DNA of 64,000 nt from Chondrilla cf. caribensis (taxonomy: Eukaryota > Porifera > Demospongiae > Chondrillida > Chondrillidae), in assembly GCA_964020155.1 (NCBI GenBank), contig OZ026546.1:2332900-2396899 (forward strand). Reading direction: 5' to 3'. The notes under the pieces are model-generated. The model did no database searches, was not told the origin of the DNA, and was given only the letters and a program-made list of their open reading frames with translations. Below, piece after piece: positions 25,993 through 38,400 of this stretch. Numbering within the stretch: the first letter of the stretch is position 1; each line of letters begins with the position of its first letter. The position numbers were made by a program, and so were the translations under genes.

Positions 25993-26304
25993 GTACTCTG
26001 ACACCCAGTGGTACAGTCGCTGTGGATTGTGGTGGCCAACAGACCTTTACTTGTAATGTGACTGGTATCACCACCTACTCACAAGTTGGATGGACTATCA
26101 TGGGACTACTTAACATATCTGCAATAGGTTCCAATGGATTAACAACAGCTAACAGAAATCCTAGGATCACTACTAGTACGGGTGCTATTGTACCAATATC
26201 CACTATCACTATTGCTGATTTTACTATGAGTGACAATGGAGGAACTGTTCAGTGTATTAATGCAGAGGATAACAGTGATCAGGGAACAGCTACTATATCA
26301 GTTG
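25993..26304 (+). CDS. Ig-like exon, probable 5' part of G4
   Basis: The acceptor TTATTCAG precedes 25993 and a GTGAGT donor follows 26304. The exon is 312 nt and phase 1 at both ends. It encodes GTLTPSGTVAVDCGG, FTCNVTG, a core VGWTIMG Trp and DNGGTVQC, closely matching the Ig exon of G3 (23098-23412) in the opposite orientation. The frame is open. No signal-peptide exon was found upstream, and the next intact family exon on this strand is 9 kb away (35445), so membership of G4 is inferred from order and strand. It could instead be an orphan exon. Confidence 0.65.
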
Positions 26305-28157
26305 GTGAGTGATTAACCTGAGAAAATAGTGAATAGTGTACATTTTACAAATGGTCTGTGTAATGCACAATTCCACATTATATTCAAACATCCAGCTGTG
26401 AAGTTAGGCAGGCATTCCTCTAAGAACGTGTATATAAATATCTAGTAAGAGTTTATGTAATGCACCTATTCATTAACATAAAGACCCAATACTGCAAATT
26501 ATAGTCTGATAAAATTATTGTTTATTTGTTGCTATGTTTAATGCATGAATATACATTATTTGTATTTTCATTCATTTCACCTTATAACGTTTTGCACATT
26601 AATACTGCATGTAGTCTACTTGTGTATGTATATCTAGTATTAACTCTACAGGGTCTATCCAGAGAAATTGCACTGAACATGTGGGACACATTTAGACACA
26701 CCTAAGTATGTACCATCATCATGAGCTCAGGCTGGCGAAGAGTCATTTGTATAGTTCATTAGTATTACATATATCTTCGTTTATAACATTTGTGAGTGGG
26801 GAATAACAAGTAAATCAATCTAATGGGACTGTACCCCATTCATACAAGAGTATTACCTGAATTTCTGTTGTTATGTAAACACTGGTGGTAGTTGTGTTTT
26901 CAATTCACTTTCACTCAGAAAGGTGCCTCCACTACAAACATCCTCTTCTGTTTACTACTGGTGTGTACGATAACATTGTAGACAGCTCTGTAGTTGTCAT
27001 TATTCCCCTCCTACCATGTATACTGGTTTGTTCTCAGGTTTTTTGTTGTAGTAATTATTATGTTCTCAGGTTTTTTGTTATATGTGCAATATAGTGACCA
27101 TGTGTGTATATGTGCTAAGAATGTACATATGCAACTCATCGATTGTATCACTATTACATGTTGTATTCAACTACAGATGTATACATTGCATACATGCACA
27201 AGTCAAGTACAGTGCACATTCTACAGCTATGTAAATGGAAGCTATTCCACATTATTCTCTAGTAAGTTGATCATGAGTTACATAACTGTGTATAGGTTAC
27301 ATGTACGGATGTACACAATGAACAACCTTGCCTTGTAGTATGTTGTTCATTTTTTCATACCTATTTACCTGGTTTTTTAGGACATATACAGTACTTCAAA
27401 AGATAGACTGATTCCTTACTTGCTCTTCATTGTTACATTGGGTACACTGGCTTTCACAGTTACCTGTGTGTGTAGTTTTCTTCTTTTCAATGTTTTAGTG
27501 TACCTAATGGCCCTTAACACTATTACTGCATACATAAGCTATAAAAAAGGGTGGGTTGTTTTTGGCCATCTGTAAACAACATTGTTCTGTTTGTAATCAT
27601 TTTTTCCTGTTTACAATAACTATGTCCTCTTTTAGTGTTGTTGTAGATCATTTAGTTTCACTGTTACCTAGCAACAGCTTACCCATTCCATCCCATTTAT
27701 AGCCACTACAATGTCCAACTGTCTACACCAGTCCATCAATTGTTAGCAGATTGTCAGTACCAATTATTTTGAGCCTTCCAATGTAGAGTACTACATCAGT
27801 TGATTGGTCTGCACATTTATTAGGTACGGACTTGCTTTCCTATCTCTTAATAAATGTACATAGGTGCTTACCTGTATTTCTGTTGTTATGTAAACACTGC
27901 TGGTAGCTGTGATTTCAGTTCATGTCAACTCATACAGATGTTTCCACAACAGCCGAACTCTTATGTTAAGCATAGCAATTAAAAACCTCATAATATTATA
28001 AATTTACATGGTTTACGTACATACTGTATGTATGTAAGTATCAGATTTCACTCACTCTCATGTTGAAGGGCAATCAGCAGTTGATTGAGTTTACAGAGAA
28101 ATAGAGACTTACAAAATTACTTGTAGCTGTGGTGTATGCCAGGATTCTCCCCTGTTA
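26305..28157. other. Intronic or intergenic DNA with a dispersed repeat
   Basis: The unit at about 26820-27360 recurs at 29440-30240 (+), in part at 27860-27970, and inverted at about 55420-56770. The shared order fits G4 and G5 introns that derive from one ancestral copy. The recurring short frames with hydrophobic stretches are not conserved as proteins. Confidence 0.5.
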
Positions 28158-28524
28158 TCTATATATATAATTCAGTTCGTTTGTTTGTTTGTTCGCAATT
28201 CGGGCAAAAACTACTGCACAGGGCGCCACCAAACTCTCAAGGATTACGAAGTACGGTTTGAGAAGTGTCCTCCACTGGTTAAAATCAACCGTTCAACTGT
28301 CCATGAGGAGAACGGTCGATTTCCGGTTTTTCCTTCGTGGCTGATGGCCATTTTTAATTATCGTGCCAGTGACTTCCGGTTATCGGGTGACTCGATTGGC
28401 TGTCGTCCAACGATCGAATTTTAAACTTACCGTCGTTATAGCAACTACCCTCTGTTGCCACCAGCGAAGATGCGCACGACTCGCCGTAGCAGGTGAGCCC
28501 GCCTTTGGCGGGCTCACTTACTAG
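28158..28524 (+). mobile_element. Non-autonomous Helitron
   Basis: It starts TCTATATATATAATTC after an A and ends with the hairpin GTGAGCCCGCC-TTT-GGCGGGCTCAC (11-bp stem) followed by TTACTAG and a T. The 5' TC, 3' hairpin before CTRR, and insertion between A and T without target duplication are the Helitron hallmarks. At 367 bp it cannot encode a Rep-helicase. Confidence 0.8.
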
Positions 28525-30293
28525 TAGAAGAATAATTTGAATCGTACATACCAGACCCACACAATCAGACTGCCAAACACACAAAATGAGGATATAATTG
28601 TGGCTATTCGGATTTCTCATCTAAAAAGCAGCTGCAGCACAGATCTGTCAATTAGCAATATTTCACAATGTGCACAACTAAATTTCGAGGAAATCCAAAT
28701 GGCCACAATTCTACTCTCATTCACACAAGCTGTGTAGCAGTAGCCATATTCCCAGTTATGTCTGCACTCTATCAAGTATCTGTCATTTTAACCTGATCGA
28801 CGTCACATACAAAATCATTCTACCTATATTCTACCTATTGTCCTAATGTGCTAGTTACTGCTATGTTGTAACAAAATCCTATGGAGAATCCTGCGGAATA
28901 CTTTATATATATTTGTATCCTTTTGCGTAGGCGTATCAAAGGCAAAAATGTGCACATATATGTGATATGTGCACAGTTCCTGTGATATGTGCACACTTGC
29001 CAATCAATTGATTAGTGTCACTTGGTTACCATAGCAACCAATTAATTTATTAATGTTCCTTCATGAGGAAACTGTGGTATCCTAGGGAATTTTAAGACAT
29101 GTTTCATGAAGTGATTGGTAGCAAAATTTGGTTTGCATTAAATTAATTAATTGTGATACATTCAAAGTATATATATAAAGAATTTTCATTATGTTTTAGT
29201 GTGTAATGTACAAAATATCGTTTGAGAACAACATCTTGTTACTTCATTCTGTAGAAGATAACCAATGTATTGTACTTTGCTTTATCACCACTTTCAGCAT
29301 ATTCTTAGTACCGTAAATATGTGCGAATGTACATGTCCACCTGTTGTAGCTACTCTGATCTCATAGTTTATATGTAACATATGGACTTATACGTAGGTAG
29401 CCTTCACATTAATTATTAGTATTACTAAGTAAGCACTACTGACAGGCCAATCATGTTTACGTGATGCATGTCTATGGTAGTATTAGGTATTATATTTCTG
29501 TTATTATGTAAACATTGCTGGTAGTTGTGTTTTCAGTTCTCCTTCACTCAGACAGGTGTCTCCACTACAAACCATTCTCGTCTGTTTAATACCGGTGTGT
29601 ACTATAATATGGACAACTCTGTAGTTAACATTATCCTCTCCCTAGCATGCATCCTCTTCTGTTTTAGTGTTTGTTTTTCTATATTGTATGTGCAATATAC
29701 TGACCATGTGTGTACATAATTAAGCTAAGAAGGTATGCACTGTACCTATAACTCAATGGTATCAGTACTATGTGCTGTATTCAACTACAATACATTGAAA
29801 AATATAAAATGTACAAATGCTATCAGCAGATACCAAATGTATACAATTCATGAATGTGAACAAACATAAGATTCCCCTGCATGATACTGTGTGCGATACA
29901 TAAGAAGAAGATGCAAAGGAGATTTGTGATTGTCTTGTGCAGTTATGCATGGAATTTATGTGAGGTGAAATTTGAGTGTGTGTGGCATGACTGGAATTTG
30001 CAAGTGTGCTGATGTGAACTGTGTGTTTACTGCAGGTGTAATGAAAAGGAGTATATACAGATGGGTATATTACATATGTGCACAACTAAAGTACAGGCAC
30101 ATTCTACGTCTACATGAATGGAGCTAATCTTCATACGTAACTTCCTAGATTAAATACTTTAGTGTGTGACAGGCTGCACATGTACATATGTACATACCAA
30201 TTGTTAACAAACCTGTCTTGCAGTGGTAAATCCTTCATCCCTTTATTATGTACACTTCAATTTTTGAGTCTCATTAAAACTAAAAAATAGCTA
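28525..30293. other. Spacer with second copy of the dispersed repeat
   Basis: The repeat unit of 26820-27360 recurs at about 29440-30240, interrupted by extra sequence. The piece at 29770-30085 is closely matched, inverted, by 55577-55816. No gene was recognised. Confidence 0.5.
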
Positions 30294-30895
30294 CAGTGGC
30301 ACCCCTATAATTCAGCCCCCTAAAATACAGACACCACACTAAAGCAGATGCATAATCCTGGAACCTACTTATTCCGTATTGTAATGTATGTAAAGTGCCC
30401 CTTGAAAAACGGACTTTTGTAAAACGAATGGGAAAATATGAACCAGTGTATACAAATCAGTATTGAAATATACACAATAAAGTAGACAAATCAAAGTTTC
30501 TGAGGCTGTAAGAAATTCTCCTGTTTGTCCACCAATACCTTTGGTCCTGGCAATCCATACGTGCAGGGTGATTTCGAGGTCAAAATGTGATTGTTAGGAA
30601 GTATTTGTTATGCTGACAATTTGGATTGTACCATATCAGCTCATGTTTCTAAGAAATTAGAGGTTTAGTTCGACAATGAAGTGTCTAGAACTCGTACAAC
30701 TAGACAAATTTTGTATTGCTCCCTATATACGTGTCCTTTTGCCACCCAACATGGCCGCGGAATTACGCCTTCGCATCCATAGTTCATTATGTCCATTAAT
30801 TTCAATCCAAAGTACATAACCCCTGAAATAAGGACACCCCTATAATCAGGACACAGAGACTGACCCAAGGTGTCCTGATTACAGGGGTCCCACTG
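30294..30895. mobile_element. TA-flanked element with CAGTGGNACCCCT ends
   Basis: It begins CAGTGGCACCCCTATAAT and ends with the inverted counterpart of CAGTGGGACCCCTGTAAT. TA dinucleotides lie on both sides (30292-30293, 30896-30897). This fits a pogo/Tc1-mariner type non-autonomous element of 602 bp. No transposase frame is visible. Confidence 0.75.
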
Positions 30896-30919
30896 TAATA
30901 CCCTATGTACCTATATCCC

Positions 30920-32145
30920 ATTAAAGAGTTAACCATCCAGAGATTTGTGGCCAGTTCATTTTTGATGACATTTTCTGATGACATTCTCTGGTACTCCACA
31001 TTGATACATTTCAGTGGTACCAGTGGCCCTAATGCTATGATTCGTAGCTTTCTCTGTCATTTATGCTTCTTGAAACATTTTTGGAACCATTCGTGCTAGT
31101 TCATTTTTCCCCAGGACCTGATTTGCATACCAAACTCCATCCTCGAAATTCTTCTTGGGTTTGAGGTAAAAAAAATCGTGTTGCATTGATTCAGGAGGAA
31201 TTTTCGAGATGTAAAGGTTCAAAAGGGTGACATGGCACCTGTTTCCTGCCGAAGGATTTTTCTAAATCGGCACTATTTTATTCCTCCTTTGGGCTTGAAT
31301 GTCTTCTAAACCACCTTCTTCGAACCTGATTCTGTATACTCGTAGCGGTCTGGGTTAGAATAACGCTGGAATTGAGACAAGTGTAAAAAGCAGGAAATTT
31401 CTACCATTGTAGAAGAATACTGTGTTTAGTAAAGCTCTTGGGCTATCTGTACCAAGAACACCTGATTCCCAAAGCTTATTTTCTTCTTCGGCAGTGATTA
31501 TTTGTGCTTGCTTCGGATTTAATCCCATTCCTTCGACCTCAGTTGTCTATATAAATGGTCACAGGTGCAATGGAGACTTTTAAATGCTGGATTGTCTTTC
31601 TGCATAAAGTTCATCTGCACTTTGTTTGGATTTTTGTCCTGTACATATCGGTGCAGTCCCCGCTAAAATCATATTCAGCGTTCTAGGTGCGTAATGATCA
31701 CCTTTAGCTGTCCTGGTTCAAGAATGAACTTGCAGAGGCACTCGGACAAAGCATTGGGATCATCGCAAGTCTCCAAAATATCGCTAGAAGGTGTGTCTGG
31801 CTCTTTTCTGGCTTCTAACCAAGCCAAAAAGTTCTTTTGAGCCCATTTTGTACTCTTGGCAGTGTCTTAGGGATATATGGCTTTGTCCAATCTTCTAGGT
31901 TGGTTACAGGTTCCGAAAAACGATTGTTGGCCTCACTGTTGCCGCATCTTTTCTTGCTTGGAGGGTCGTTTTCACAGAGGTTAACGCTGTCATTGGCTGA
32001 CTGTAACCCGGAGGTGCCCGCTGGATTGTCGTGATTGTGGAATGATTGCGATAAAGATGTACTCGTCCATCGTTAGTTTGCTTCTGGTGAATGGATTAAT
32101 TGCCGTTTCAAGCTCCTCGAGAAATGGTTCCTCGTCTTCATTCAT
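30920..32145 (-). pseudogene. Tyrosine-recombinase (Crypton/DUF3504-like) relic
   Basis: The minus strand, over several frames, gives the order typical of the animal Crypton-derived recombinase family. From ATG at 32145 there is an acidic N-terminus, then AKSTKWAQKNFLAWLEAR, DPNALSECLCKFILE, an EEENKLWESGVLG segment, NHSIRATGTTEM (the conserved His-x-x-Arg) and TGHKSLDG (second catalytic His region). Frameshifts and in-frame stops occur throughout, so it is dead. The TA-flanked element at 30294-30895 abuts its 3' end. Family membership is from remembered motifs; a profile search would settle it. Confidence 0.7.
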
Positions 32146-32149
32146 ATCG

Positions 32150-33512
32150 CCAATGTACCCAGCAAAGGCGGGGTATAACTAATACATATATATGGCCTGC
32201 GGGGGCTGCCACATTATTTTCATTTCACCTTTCGGTATGTAACGCTCGTCCGATATATACAAATATATATTATATGTACGGTACGTGTTACATGTTAGTA
32301 CCAGATATCTGCGCTTGTCCTATGGGATTTCTGCAAGAAATTTGTGCTGAGAATTGCAGAAATTTTCCGGTTGAAGGTGTTTTCAAAGGACTTGAAATGG
32401 CAGCCCGCCGTGTTGCTACGATTCCTTCCAAAGCTAATCGGTTGTTGTTAACTGATTGCTACTTAGCCTATTCAACACAACAGCTCACTCTCTCTGATAA
32501 CTCATTATAGGCATCTCTTGACGTCGTTGGCCACAGTAGGTTAAAATAAATTATCAATAAATCAATTATCAATTAATTTGTCTATTTAACAGGAATTGTA
32601 GGTGTGAGGCAAACCTCTGTGTACTTTAAGCTCTAAAACTCTCATTTTATTGGCCAATTTTTATCCCTGAAGTACCTTATAGTACTACATAATGGAGAAT
32701 TTCCATAGAACTATCATTAGTGTTATAGTGAAATTCGGTTGTTCTATTGAAATGTCATAGTCGAGATGGATTGCGGAAATAGAATAACAGGAGAGAGCCA
32801 CTGGAAGAGAACAATTTTAAAACTACTAAAGTGCATACGATGCATGTCTTCAATTCCTGTCGATTTCTATTACTCTATACTGCATTTATTGTTCTTGGTC
32901 TTTTTTCGTGTTAAATTACCACTTCAATAATATTTGATCCATGTGTTTGATCATTTGGTGCATATAACGGTAGGACTACTAACTGCATTCAGATATCTTG
33001 GTACTCAGTACAGTTTCAACTTCTGCATATCGGCCATCTTACAACATTATGTATATCCGCAACATATCATAATCCGCACATTACAGTGTGGCAAACTGCA
33101 ACCCGTTCTCTTGGATCTTGGAAATCGAACTACTAACTTGCAACATGTACTATATATATAACATGTGTTCCTACGCATAACTGCAACGATGAAATTATAT
33201 CATAATTTATATTGCGCGAAATGAAGATGGCCGGTTTCAAATGCTAGCAATTAGAAATTGGGCTAGAGTTCATGCACTGAAGCTCTGGCGATGTAATAAC
33301 TTCAGCGAAGGTTCTTCTGAATCCAAGAAAGACTACCAAGTAATTTCAAGTGCAGGGGCGGCAGTCCCACAAGTTTTGAACTCAAAATACATGTTATTCC
33401 TTCTTTAGTTGGTGAAAGAATCTCTTAAATCTGCTCAAATTAGTTACCCAAGCTACATCCTTAATTTACATACATTTTCTTATGCTTCTAATCTCATCCA
33501 CTCCTTTATGTC
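32150..33512. other. Spacer with a half foldback, no gene recognised
   Basis: 32152-32185 (CCAATGTACCCAGCAAAGGC, then GGGGTATAAC) is one arm of the foldback family seen whole at 34625-34772. The open frame at 32280-32510 has no recognisable domain. Confidence 0.4.
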
Positions 33513-33618
33513 CAACAAATGTCAACAGTGAATTGAATGATGAGTGCACTAGTATTAATGTTACCTGGGAGCAACTTAGTCCTCCTTCAGTCGCATCCAC
33601 TACAGTCACCTACTGTTA
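33513..33618 (+). pseudogene. FN3 exon truncated by a MITE
   Basis: It encodes TPLCPTNVNSELNDEC, then a TSINVTWEQLSPP stretch and STTVTYC, like the dead exon at 53765-54012. The usual acceptor CATTTCAG is lost here (the sequence reads CATCC). The frame stops at TAG exactly where the element at 33619 begins, and no FN3 continuation is found beyond the element. Confidence 0.7.
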
Positions 33619-33778
33619 GCAAACAGTTGGAATGAGCAGGTCATACCATAGGAACATAATAATTTTAACATCTAAAGCAGAAATGGCATTTTGTAATGTA
33701 CTTGACCACAGTCTGCTGTAGATGTCAGGATTGTTATGTTCCTATGGCATGCATGGTCTGCTCATTCCAATTGTTTGC
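33619..33778. mobile_element. PIF/Harbinger-like MITE in an FN3 exon
   Basis: About 40-bp inverted repeats begin GCAAACARTTGGAATGAGCA. The element is flanked by TTA on both sides (33616-33618, 33779-33781), the 3-bp TWA target typical of PIF/Harbinger. It creates the stop codon of the truncated FN3 exon. Confidence 0.75.
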
Positions 33779-33781
33779 TTA

Positions 33782-34795
33782 TTCCAATTTTCTCTACCTT
33801 GGTTTGTCACTTTTTGTACAAGTCTTATTTTCATTCCTTTTTCATTTTTCAGAAATCTTTTTACATGTATGCAGTATGTTTATGGTACGTTTAATGTTGT
33901 ATATTCGGTTTTGATAATTATTAAACCTTTGTAAGGGCAATTATGTGAATTACCTGATTATTAACTGGAGAAGTAAGCAGAGCTTGTTGCCTATAGCTAG
34001 TAACAAAATTATGTATACATAATATTATTATATGTATCCCGATTGGTGATATTGTCACTTAACTTCAATAACACTGACTATATTTTTGACTTCAATACTG
34101 ATATAGTGTTTTCTTAATTGAAAGGAAGTTATCAATTACCACCGCACTTGTCAATCGATGCACCAGCAATACTGAGACACAATGTCACAAATGCTAAGGA
34201 CCAAACCAATTCAGTTGAAGAAACACAAATTCAACGCACAAAACTGCTGTGTTTTCAGAAGGGCAGCAAAATCGAGAACGATTTTAACATGAATCAATCA
34301 GTCATTCAGGTTGAAGACTTCGTGGTTCAGGTTAGGCTGAATAATAGTCACTCAGCCCATTTGGTTCTCTTGGTGGCGTTTTGGGCACATAAGGGTTTGT
34401 CCACTTATCCAAGTCGTTAAGCTCAGAGAAACAATCGCTGTCATCATTATCCGCTCACCTCTTTTCTTGCTAGGTATTAGAGAGTTGATGGGTACTCAAT
34501 CAGTTATTGTTAACTTGCCTCTAACTAAAGTTTTACTGTCGTTTTCAGTTCTTAAAGTAATCTTTCCTCATAAAAATTCTCGTCTGTTTTCATAACGCCA
34601 ATGTGCTTTCAATCATTTTGGCAGGATACATACTTGTTTTACCCCACATTTGCTGGGTACATGGGGATATACTTGAATGTCAGGAAGCAATAACCTTGTG
34701 CTTTGCCCTCAGCATATCACTTCCCGACACTCAAGTATATCTGCCATGTACCCAGCAAAGGCGGGGTATAACTAAATCATATATAAATATATATA

Positions 34796-34829
<34 letters not shown>

Positions 34830-35444
34830 CGTATACTGGACGGAACCAGTACTCAGGGAATTGTATGCTTAGTTGACCCTCTGTTACATAAGTAGTGTGA
34901 AGTTCAAATTCATAAACTCTTGACTGTCCTTCAGACAATTTCTATTTTATGTTCAGTACTATTATATACATGTACAAAATAAGTATTTACAAATTTGTAT
35001 TCTCTTAACTCATTGTATCATAATATACCCAAACATACGCGTAACTGCTAATGCTTGCATCATACACAGTGCATATTTTAACCAGTGTTGTTACATTGTA
35101 CATTTTCACTATAGTCTTTGCTTCAGATAAGGTGTACTCTATTAAGTAAGAATGGAGTAGGTATGTTCTGAACATACAGGATGTGTTGAAGAGTTCCTAA
35201 TGCTTTCTGTGCAAAAAATGTTATGATCGAGGAAAACTGTGGTATCCTATGGCATTATATGATACATATGTATATGTCATGATGATTGGTAACTGAGATT
35301 TGGTTTACAACTTGCAATATCTCAATAATCGCAACACATTTTACTTACATAGAGTATACACAGGGATAAAATAATACTATATAAAATATAATATAAATAA
35401 TACGATCACATGCATCAATCTGATTCCTCCTTGTAATTCTGCAG
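33782..35444. other. G4 intron with repeat shared with 44.3-45.1 kb
   Basis: 33880-34050 plus 34830-35280 together match 44330-45130 in the same orientation. The interval 34050-34830 is absent from the other copy and contains the foldback at 34625-34772 and an (AT)n run at 34799-34829. Confidence 0.6.
34625..34772. repeat. Foldback element, GTACCCAGCAAAG family
   Basis: GCTGGGTACATGGGGATATA and, ~60 bp later, its complement (CCATGTACCCAGCAAAGGC, then GGGGTATAAC) form two arms around a unique loop. Likely a MITE. Confidence 0.65.
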
Positions 35445-38400
35445 AACGTCTTCCTCCTCCAAGTAACACTACTGCTACAACTGTAGGTCACGACTGCACT
35501 GTGATTACTTTACAGTGGAACAAACCAGATACTCCTTCAGATATTACCAGTGCAGTTAGCTGTACACCATCAACATCTTGTGATGCATCATGTACATTCA
35601 GTCCATGTGATATCACTGGTCTCACACTGAACACTGACTATAACTTCACTGTGACTCTCAATAGTGGAATGTGTGGAACGTCTATGAATACTACTACAGC
35701 TAGAACAATGGGTGAGACCCTATATGTTGTTTTTCTCATAATTTTGAAATATTGATCAAACATGATGTGTATGCATGTGTAACACATCACCATGTTACTG
35801 ATGAGCAATTATGTAATTGTCCTGTTGGTCAATTAAAATGCTCATCAGAGTGTATTGTTTCATAACAATTTCATAATTGTGAGTATAATATTCTCTCATA
35901 AGAGTATACTTAGTGTGTACATCCTTAAAATCAAATCAAAATCAATTTGTGAACTATGAACTTGACTATACCAGTCCTGAATATGTTATATAACGAACAT
36001 GGAAGCCTAGCACTTGTCAAGTGTACCTGCTTTCATGATGTTACCTGTGTGCCAATGCATGTGGACCACTGTTGTAGCCACCTTGTTAATGTGGGGCAAT
36101 ATCATAGACCTGCATAGGTTACTATGAATGTGGGGCACTTCACATGTGAACATATATACCCAGCTCACATTGGAAACATATGTAGTAGTTATACCCCGTA
36201 GGCACATTCATTTACGCGGGCTGGTAGGCCTATCGATTGAGGTTTTCAATGAAGAGCAGCAGGTAGGCCTAATAACACTGCAGCAATCGTCGTTCGTTCG
36301 GTAAATTTTATACTCTCAGGCTCGTTTCAGCAAGTTTCCTCTTTTGTTTGGTAAAGTTAATACTCCTAGGCTCGTTGTTTTGGCAAGTTTCCTATTTTGT
36401 TCGTTCGTTCATTCTGTAGATATTCTAAGGCTCCTGGTTCTGGCAAGTTTCCTCATTCGTTCGGTGAATATTCTAAGGTTCGTGGGTTTGGTAAGTTTCC
36501 CTGGTTCGTTCGTAAAATATTCTGAGGCTTTTGGGTTCGGCAATCTTCCTCGTTCGCTCGGTAAATATTTCGAGGCTCGTGGATTCGGCGAGTTTCGTCG
36601 TTCGCTCAGTAACTATTCGAAGCTTGTTAGATTAAATAATGCCACTTACAAAAACTGGGGTACATCACAAATGTACCCCAGTACATCACGAATGTACTCC
36701 ATTCGGCGCTTTTGTAGTTGATTGAAAACGCCCACGCATCGGGGTACATACCACATTGTAAATGTGCACCACTTCATGAATATTGGCCAAATAATATTGT
36801 AAATTAAGCATACCTTAGATTACATTGGGTAGTTTGAACATATTACTGAATATGATAATATTATGCACGTTGTGTTTTATGATTGGGATGTAATATATGC
36901 TTTATGCATTTAGCTACATGCTGCATTTAGTTATTTACAACATTTTGAGTACTTCAAATTTAGTGTTTTCATTCACTTGCTTTAGTTACTTCTAATCCAA
37001 TACATAAAGCACTGTCAGAGTATATTCACTGCTCTGATACCATGCACCATATGCCCATTTCATGTGGTGTACCTTTTGAGCATTTGAAAAAAATGGACTT
37101 CTATTGTCTACAATATTTGTCCATGGTCATGCATGACACTATTGATAATGCAATCCTTTTCAAGTATTTGCATACGTACGCCAATCTATTATAATGAAAT
37201 GTATGGTCAATTATATTTAAACGATATCATTTATACTCCTACAATGGACCTGCCTATGATATTTTCTGGTCCTTTTTCCCACTAATATTATTTTACACCT
37301 AATCGATGCACGGTTAAAACTTAACTACTGAACTGTTTTCTTTTATTTTCTTAATTCATTACAATTTCGTTTTCTTTCTCGACCTTCACTGTGTCTTCTT
37401 GAAGTTGAATCTAGACCATATTTTTAAAATATGAAACAGACATTGCATGTTGTTTATATTCTTAATGATCAAATCCCATTGTTGTTTTTATCTCACAGTA
37501 TTGTTATTACTTTTATTGAGTAGTTTTCCTTGTGCCATGTATGTTGAATTTTCCATTGATTTAGATGTACCTTCACAGCTCATGAATGTTGATGCACAGC
37601 TGATTGAAGACACCAGTGTACAAATCACCTGGGATCAACCTTCTAACAATCCTCCAGTGACATCTGTTGCAGTTAACTGTATGCCACCATCACCAAACTG
37701 TGGGACATGTACTATCAGAGGACTAGCCTCTAACACAACATATAATTTTACAGTTACCCCAAACAACAACTGTGGACCAGGTAGTCCAAGTTCTGCAAGT
37801 GCTACTACAAATTATACAGGTAAGTTTACATTAGTTTACTATTACTGCTATGTACATATTATGTAAGTTTAGAGTATATCTTTGGATATTTTGGTTATTA
37901 CCTGTCTTCAGTTGATCATTTCATGCAGTAATCTCTTGAAACAATACCTGATCCTTTAAAGTCTTCATTTTACATGTGTACATTAACCTGGTAATTTGTT
38001 GCTGATCAGTTTAGTGAGGTTTACTAATTCTGTTCTGTTCCATAACATCTCAAAAGTTCTTACACAAAAAAATATTAATTATTTTGCTTAATTACTTATC
38101 ATTGGCATACGGTCCACTAGTAGAGTATTTACTTTTAGGTTGCTTCTGCCAGTGGAAATCAATGAAAAATCCAGCCCCAGAAAATTTATTTTACTCAACT
38201 TTCAACAGCTGTGTAAAATTTCTGTGTATAGAGATTTCATTGAACTTATTCATATAACATGTTAATTGGCCAAACAACCCTCTTTCCATTCACAAACCTG
38301 TTATGGATTAAGTGACCTTGTAAATATGCAATTTAATTTATTAAGTAAATATCTTCACCAATCATGCAGATTTACCTCCGACTGGAGCTCCACTTTCTGA

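Noticed and set aside
29768..30085. A frame of 105 codons conserved (inverted) at 55577-55816
   Set aside because: The frame is conserved only because the DNA is duplicated. Differences are not biased to silent sites by eye, and no domain or splice context fits.
32100..32510. A 136-codon frame starting near the recombinase relic
   Set aside because: Its first third is the antisense of the relic and a foldback arm. The remainder has no recognisable domain.
36344..36721. A 125-codon frame with repeating peptide
   Set aside because: Explained by the ~48-bp minisatellite in a G4 intron.
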